From JBBRVW01 sp038246545 (GTDB lineage: Bacteria > Actinomycetota > Actinomycetes > JACCUZ01): a DNA stretch of 53,610 nucleotides. The stretch lies in contig JBBRVW010000033.1 of assembly GCA_038246545.1 (NCBI GenBank), positions 1 through 53,610 on the forward strand, given 5' to 3'. The position numbers and the translations under genes are program-made. The notes under the pieces were generated by a model. It had not been told where the DNA came from. It saw only the letters and a program-made list of their open reading frames with translations, and did no database searches. This document shows positions 49,487 through 53,610 of the stretch, in pieces. The first letter of the stretch is position 1. The number at the start of each line of letters is the position of its first letter.

Positions 49487-50320
49487 TCAGATCTGCCGGC
49501 TCTGCTCGGCGTCCGGCTCGTGGCCGCCCCGGTGCTGCCCGGCGGAAACGCCGGCCTGCTCGTACTGCGCCTGGTAGTCCTGACGCAGGTCGACAGCCTG
49601 CTGCCGGGCCGACGGGGAGCGACGGATCTCCGCCTTGACGTTCTCCGACTCCTGCTCGGCGCTGGTCAACCAACGCTCCCAGCGACTCTGCATCGGCCGG
49701 ATCAGCCCGCCACCTGCCCCGACCACGACGACACCGCCGATGGTCGCCAGGATCGTGACGAGAACGGGCGTGGTCACCGCGGTGGCCACGCCGACCTGGT
49801 TCAGCGCCGCGACGATGCCGAGGAACAGGATGAACACCGACGCGATCGTCGCCAGCACGTTGCCGTACGACAGCCCGCCCAGGGTGTTGCTTACCAGGTC
49901 CTTGACCACCTTGGCGATGGCTGCCGCGACCACCACGATCACGATGGCGACGATGATGCGCGGGATGTAGGCGATCACCTGCTGGAGGAGGTCACTGATC
50001 GGGTTGGGCCCGAACACGTTGAAGGCGATGACCAGCGTGACGAGCATGACCGTGTACTTCACGAGCTTGGCCACGATGTCGGACGCGTCGTACTGGCCCT
50101 TGGCCAGCGCCGTCTTGATCCCGCCGCGCTCGACCGCGCGGTCGAAGCCGATGCGCTCGAGCACGCCGTCGACCACCTTCGCGAGGATCTTGGCCAGCAG
50201 GTAGCCGACGACCAGGACGACAAGGAAGAACAGGAGCCTGGGCACGAACGTCGCGATCGTGGTCCAGGCATCCGACACGCCGCCCTGCCAGTCGACGGCC
50301 TGCGGGGGTGCTGCGCGCAT
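49487..50320 (-). CDS. MscS-related membrane protein with conserved TM-helix repeats
   Basis: A 277-residue protein with about five membrane helices (FVPRLLFFLVVLVVGYLLAKI, YTVMLVTLVIAFNVFG, IIVAIVIVVVAAAIAKVVKD, TIASVFILFLGIVAALNQVG, VLVTILATIGGVVVVGAGGG). The repeated pattern helix-AKxxKD and GYLLAKILAKVVDGVLERIGFD match the conserved-TM-helix family (PF05552) related to mechanosensitive channels and CmpX. The C-terminal 80 residues are hydrophilic and probably coiled (SRWERWLTSAEQESENVKAE). Start ATG 50320 has GGAG six bases ahead. The MscS beta-domain is absent. Confidence 0.84.
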   Translation of the reverse strand: MRAAPPQAVDWQGGVSDAWTTIATFVPRLLFFLVVLVVGYLLAKILAKVVDGVLERIGFDRAVERGGIKTALAKGQYDASDIVAKLVKYTVMLVTLVIAFNVFGPNPISDLLQQVIAYIPRIIVAIVIVVVAAAIAKVVKDLVSNTLGGLSYGNVLATIASVFILFLGIVAALNQVGVATAVTTPVLVTILATIGGVVVVGAGGGLIRPMQSRWERWLTSAEQESENVKAEIRRSPSARQQAVDLRQDYQAQYEQAGVSAGQHRGGHEPDAEQSRQI

Positions 50321-50465
50321 GAAGAACTCCAGTTGTGTAGTCAACGATGATCGAAGCCGCTGACTGCCCGGGTCGCAGGGACCCAAACCGGCCGCACCGT
50401 CCACCAGGTGCGGGTGACCGCCGGGCAGCCCGTGTGACCGACGCGCTCCGGGCCAGGCTGCGGGC

Positions 50466-51332
50466 ATGCACCCCGATGTCCTGCTCTCGCGCGTGGAGTC
50501 CGCCGCCGGCGTCGACCGGTTCGTCGCCCCGGTCGAGCGGGTGGTCCGGTCCGTCCTCCGGCCTCGGGTCGCGCGCGACCTGCTGCACGGGGTCTGGCTG
50601 GGCCACCCTGTCCACCCGACGGCGGTCCAGGTGTCGCTGGGGTCCTTCGTGTCGGCCTCGGTGCTCGACGCCCTCCCCGGAGGTGACGAGGCCGCGCCGA
50701 CCGCGCTGGTGGCCGTCGGCCTGGCGAGCGTCGCACCGTCGCTGGCGACGGGCTGGGCGGACTGGACCGAGTTGCACGAGCAGCAGAAGCGGGTCGGCCT
50801 GGTGCACGCGGCCGCCAACGCCACCGGGGTCGCGCTGTACGCCGCGTCGCTCGCCAGCCGGCTCACCCGCCGCCGGACGGCGGGCCGGGCCCTCGGCTGG
50901 GCCGGCCTGGCTGCCCTCAGCGTCGGTGGCTACCTGGGCGGGCACCTGTCGTTCCGGCAGGCCGCCGGGGCCAATCACGGCGAGGACGTGCCGCACCTCG
51001 TCCGGCCGGGCTGGCAGGACCTGTGCCCGCTCGAGGACCTTCCCGACGGCGAGCCGCAGCGGCGGGTGCTCGGCGACGACGTGGCGCTCCTGGTCCTGCG
51101 ACAGGGCGAGCAGGTGTCGGTGCTGTCGAACCGCTGCAGCCACCTCTCCGGGCCGGTCCACGAGGGCGGGCTCAGCGACGACGGCACGTGCGTGGTCTGC
51201 CCGTGGCACGGGAGCGAGTTCCGGGTGTCCGACGGCTCGGTGCGGCACGGACCGGCGGCCGCGCCGCTGGCGGCCTTCGAGGTGCAGGTGCAGGACGGCG
51301 TCGTGCGGGTGCTGCTGCCCGGCGCGGACTGA
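50466..51332 (+). CDS. DUF2231 membrane domain fused to Rieske [2Fe-2S] domain
   Basis: A 288-residue fusion. Residues 35-165 carry the DUF2231 four-helix unit (LGHPVHPTAVQVSLGSFVSAS, GLASVAPSLATGWADWTE, GLVHAAANATGVALYAASL, LAALSVGGYLGGHLSF). Residues 180-285 are a Rieske domain with ligands in CSH (Cys224, His226) and CPWH (Cys245, His248). The Rieske side probably accepts electrons at the membrane surface; partners are unknown. Start ATG 50466. It is divergent from the MscS-like gene across 145 bases with no other feature. Confidence 0.9.
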   Translation: MHPDVLLSRVESAAGVDRFVAPVERVVRSVLRPRVARDLLHGVWLGHPVHPTAVQVSLGSFVSASVLDALPGGDEAAPTALVAVGLASVAPSLATGWADWTELHEQQKRVGLVHAAANATGVALYAASLASRLTRRRTAGRALGWAGLAALSVGGYLGGHLSFRQAAGANHGEDVPHLVRPGWQDLCPLEDLPDGEPQRRVLGDDVALLVLRQGEQVSVLSNRCSHLSGPVHEGGLSDDGTCVVCPWHGSEFRVSDGSVRHGPAAAPLAAFEVQVQDGVVRVLLPGAD

Positions 51333-51354
51333 CTCCCGCCGGGTGCCGCGGCGG

Positions 51355-52338
51355 TCAGACGACCTCGGGCTCGTGCCCGCGGGCGCGCAGCTTCGCGTGG
51401 TGCGTGTCGCGCTTCTCCTCGAAGCGGGAGGCCGCCGCGTCGAGGCCGTCGAGGAACTCGGACAGCCCCTCGCGGGCGGTCTCGCCCTCCTCGTCGAGGC
51501 CCTCGAGATCGAAGACCCCCCACTGGCGCAGGACGGGACCGAGCACGTCGTCGCGGTGGATCCGCAGGTCGTAGATGCCGGACAGCGCGATCTGTACGGA
51601 CTTGCGGGTGAAGTCCTCGATGCTGCTGCCAGGCATCTCGAAGCTCTTCACGACCTCGGTGATGGAGCGCATCGTCTGGTTCGGCGACGCCGCGAGCGCA
51701 GCGCCCAGCAGGTTCCGGTAGAAGAGCATGTGGAGGTTCTCGTCCAGCGCGATGCGGGCCAGCAGCTGGTCGGCGACCGGGTCGCGCGTGATCTTGCCGG
51801 TGTTGCGGTGGGAGATGCGGGTGGCGAGCTCCTGGAAGGAGACGTAGGCCAGCGACCGCAGCAGGTCGTCGTGGTTCGCCGACTCGAAACCGGCCCCCAT
51901 GTGGGTCATCCGGGCCCGCTCGAGAGCGACCGGGTCGACCGAGCGGGTGACGAGCAGGTAGTCGCGGATCGCCATCCCGTGGCGGCCTTCCTCGGCGGTC
52001 CACTGGTGCACCCACGTGCCCCACGCACCGTCGCGACCGAACACGGTGGCGATCTCGTGGTGGTAGCTCGGGAGGTTGTCCTCGGTGAGCAGGTTGACGA
52101 TGAGGCTGGTCCGGGCGACGTCGGACATCTTCGACTGGCCGGGCTCCCACGCCTCGCCACCGAGGATGCCGTCGAAGTCGCGGCCCTCGCCCCACGGCAC
52201 GTACTCGTGCGGCATCCATTCCTTGGCGACCTTGAGGTGCCGCTCGAGGTTCTCCTCGACGACCGGCTCCAGCTCGCGGAGCAGGTCGGTCTCGGTCAGG
52301 TGGGTGCTGCGCGTGGCGGGGTCGCCGACGACGGTCAA
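51355..52338 (-). CDS. Acyl-ACP desaturase
   Basis: A 327-residue soluble di-iron enzyme that introduces a double bond into acyl-ACP. Iron-ligand motifs are TAEEGRHG (Glu116-His120) and ALDENLHMLFYRN further on; LLTEDNLPSYHHEI and WTAEEGRHGMAIRDYL are diagnostic of the plant-type acyl-ACP desaturase/DesA group. TTG 52338 is chosen because GGAGG lies five bases ahead; a TTG further up or an ATG at 52440 would read through the palindromic site. It lies downstream of that operator-like site, suggesting lipid-responsive control. Confidence 0.9.
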   Translation of the reverse strand: MTVVGDPATRSTHLTETDLLRELEPVVEENLERHLKVAKEWMPHEYVPWGEGRDFDGILGGEAWEPGQSKMSDVARTSLIVNLLTEDNLPSYHHEIATVFGRDGAWGTWVHQWTAEEGRHGMAIRDYLLVTRSVDPVALERARMTHMGAGFESANHDDLLRSLAYVSFQELATRISHRNTGKITRDPVADQLLARIALDENLHMLFYRNLLGAALAASPNQTMRSITEVVKSFEMPGSSIEDFTRKSVQIALSGIYDLRIHRDDVLGPVLRQWGVFDLEGLDEEGETAREGLSEFLDGLDAAASRFEEKRDTHHAKLRARGHEPEVV

Positions 52339-52383
52339 GGAGGCCTCCGGGGCGTGAGCGGCGGACAAGCTCGGGCGTACCGG

Positions 52384-52405
52384 CCTACGGTTACGGAACC
52401 GTAGG
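52384..52405. promoter_or_regulatory. Perfect palindromic operator-like site upstream of the desaturase
   Basis: CCTACGGTT (52384-52392), spacer ACGG, AACCGTAGG (52397-52405): a perfect 9-base inverted repeat of the size and style of TetR-family operators (TACGGTnnCGnAACCGTA). It lies 46-67 bases before the TTG start. The regulator gene is not in the window. Confidence 0.65.
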
Positions 52406-52462
52406 TAGCAACGGTAGTCCAGAACCCCCTTACCCCACACCTGGGGCGTGTCGCACCTGGCC

Positions 52463-52485
52463 GGCGCACCGGATTCCGGTGCGCC
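52463..52485 (-). terminator. Terminator after the GGDEF-EAL gene
   Basis: GGCGCACCGGA (52463-52473) and TCCGGTGCGCC (52475-52485) form a perfect hairpin ten bases past the stop of the GGDEF-EAL gene, before the desaturase promoter region. Confidence 0.8.
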
Positions 52486-52495
52486 GCCGGCCGGG

Positions 52496-53610
52496 TCAGG
52501 CCACCGGGCCGCGCGCCTGCTCCAGGCCGGGCAGCGGCACGCCCGTCCGCAACGACCGGACCAACTCGGTCAGCGGCTGCGGGCGGCCGAAGAGGTACCC
52601 CTGCCCGTAGTGGCAGCCGGCAGCGCGCAGCCGGCTGGCCTGCTCGGGCCGCTCGATCCCCTCGGCGACCACGGCCAGGTCCAGCGCGCTGCCCATGACG
52701 AGGATCGCCTCGACCAGGGCCGCCGCCCTCGGGCTCGCCGCCACGTCGCGGGTGAAGCTCCGGTCGATCTTCAGCGTGTCGACCGGCAGGTGCTGGAGGT
52801 AGCCGATGGAGGAGAAGCCGATGCCGAAGTCGTCGATGGCCAGCCCGGCGCCCATGGCACGCAGCGTCCGGAGCGCAAGGTCGGTCTGAAAGTCGTCGGC
52901 GACGACCACCGTCTCCGTCATCTCGAGCATGAGCGTGCTGTCGCCCAGCTTCAGGACGGCGTCACGGACCAGCTCGAGGAAGTCGGGGTCGCGCAGCTGG
53001 TGGGCCGACATGTTGATGCCGAACGACAGTGGACCGCCGGCCGCATCCCGGATGGCTGGCGCGTCCTCGAGCACCCTGGCCAGCACCCGCTCCCCCAGCT
53101 CGGTGATGAGCCCGCTCTCCTCGGCAGCGGTGATGAACGCGTCCGGCGCGACCAGGACGTCGCCGCGTTGCCAGCGCACCAGGGCCTCGACGCCGTGCAC
53201 GCAGCCGCGGGCCAGGTCGACGATCGGCTGGTAGTGCACGACCAGGTCCTGCGAGATACCCCGACGCAGCGCCTCGACGAGCTCGAGCCGCCGGACGTTC
53301 TCCTCGCGCAGCGACGGCTGGTAGACGAAGAACCGGTCCTTGCCCAGTGCCTTCGCCCGGTACATCGCCATGTCGGCGTTGCGCAGCAGGCCGGGCGCGT
53401 CGTCCTCCGGGGTGCCGAGGGCCACCCCGATGCTCGCGCCGACCACGACCTCGTGGCCCATCACCCGGATCTCGCGGCGCAGCGCGGCGAGCAGGCGTTG
53501 GCAGAGGATGTCGAGCTCGGCGACGTCCTCGACACCCTCGAGCAGCACCGCGAACTCGTCACCGCCGAGCCGCGCCACCGAGTCGACGGCGCGCACGCAG
53601 CCGACCAGCC
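52496..53610 (-). CDS. GGDEF-EAL cyclic-di-GMP enzyme (N-terminus beyond window)
   Basis: The last 371 or so residues of a signalling protein. The visible GGDEF part keeps the active motif RLGGDEFAVLLEG and the C-terminal NADMAMYRAKALGKDRF, so cyclase activity is possible. The EAL part runs from VEALRRGISQDLVVHYQPIVDL through GVEALVRWQRG (EAL), FGINMSAHQL (the catalytic N), ETVVV, LAIDDFGIGFSS (the DDF Asp pair) and KIDRSF, to AEGIE and QGYLFGRPQP, all the residues expected for an active phosphodiesterase. Sensor and membrane parts lie past the right edge. Probably controls c-di-GMP; target unknown. Confidence 0.95.
   Translation of the reverse strand, partial: LVGCVRAVDSVARLGGDEFAVLLEGVEDVAELDILCQRLLAALRREIRVMGHEVVVGASIGVALGTPEDDAPGLLRNADMAMYRAKALGKDRFFVYQPSLREENVRRLELVEALRRGISQDLVVHYQPIVDLARGCVHGVEALVRWQRGDVLVAPDAFITAAEESGLITELGERVLARVLEDAPAIRDAAGGPLSFGINMSAHQLRDPDFLELVRDAVLKLGDSTLMLEMTETVVVADDFQTDLALRTLRAMGAGLAIDDFGIGFSSIGYLQHLPVDTLKIDRSFTRDVAASPRAAALVEAILVMGSALDLAVVAEGIERPEQASRLRAAGCHYGQGYLFGRPQPLTELVRSLRTGVPLPGLEQARGPVA

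Overview
The window is 53.6 kb of very GC-rich, densely packed DNA from an actinobacterium. Signs of this are frequent GTG and TTG starts, GTGA/ATGA gene overlaps, leaderless-type promoters, an AftD-type arabinosyltransferase, an Rpf/LysM protein under a c-di-AMP (ydaO-type) riboswitch, the PdtaR ANTAR regulator and an actinobacterial exonuclease/polymerase paralogue of PolA. A member of Propionibacteriales (Nocardioidaceae-like) or a neighbouring order is the best guess; the sequence does not settle genus. No insertion sequence, integrase, prophage or CRISPR array was seen. About 48 genes, one tRNA, one riboswitch and several terminators can be supported.

Left edge (1-4.2 kb): the 5' part of rpsA with a long leader; an unusual MauE-thioredoxin-PqqD fusion; a 41-residue lysine-rich protein; a methyltransferase; and a lipoprotein.

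4.3-29.7 kb is a cell-envelope glycan region. It holds a UDP-glucuronate decarboxylase-like SDR with an altered NAD motif, a DUF3068 protein, an hddA-gmhA-gmhB heptose operon, an OafA-type acyltransferase, aftD with a methyltransferase, a GT4 enzyme, a DUF2613 protein, and a tightly overlapping operon (AftD paralogue, GT2, GT4, polytopic membrane protein). It ends with a Wzx-like flippase, two methyltransferases and an acyltransferase carrying two SGNH domains. The likely logic is: make sugar nucleotides and heptose-1-phosphate precursors, build a glycan with GT2/GT4 enzymes, flip it, extend it outside with GT-C enzymes, and decorate it with methyl and acyl groups. DUF3068, DUF2613, AftD, GT4 and methyltransferase together recall the Rv0224c-Rv0236c neighbourhood of Mycobacterium tuberculosis.

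29.7-36.6 kb carries a secreted alpha/beta hydrolase lipoprotein, a lytic transglycosylase with a Pro/Thr tail, polA, a PaaI-type thioesterase and a GNAT enzyme. 36.8-44.3 kb carries a DUF554 protein, a livHMGF operon (LivH with an extra secreted beta-domain), the convergent livK, pdtaR and a short tRNA with a CAA anticodon. polA, liv genes and pdtaR form a core actinobacterial neighbourhood that normally also holds rpsA; here rpsA lies about 32 kb from polA with the envelope region between them.

44.4-53.6 kb carries a matrixin-like lipoprotein protease, acylphosphatase preceded by heptamer repeats, the riboswitch-controlled Rpf-LysM gene, an ArfB-like hydrolase, a 58-residue protein, the exonuclease/polymerase, an MscS-related membrane protein, a DUF2231-Rieske fusion, an acyl-ACP desaturase behind a palindromic operator-like site, and a GGDEF-EAL protein cut by the window edge.
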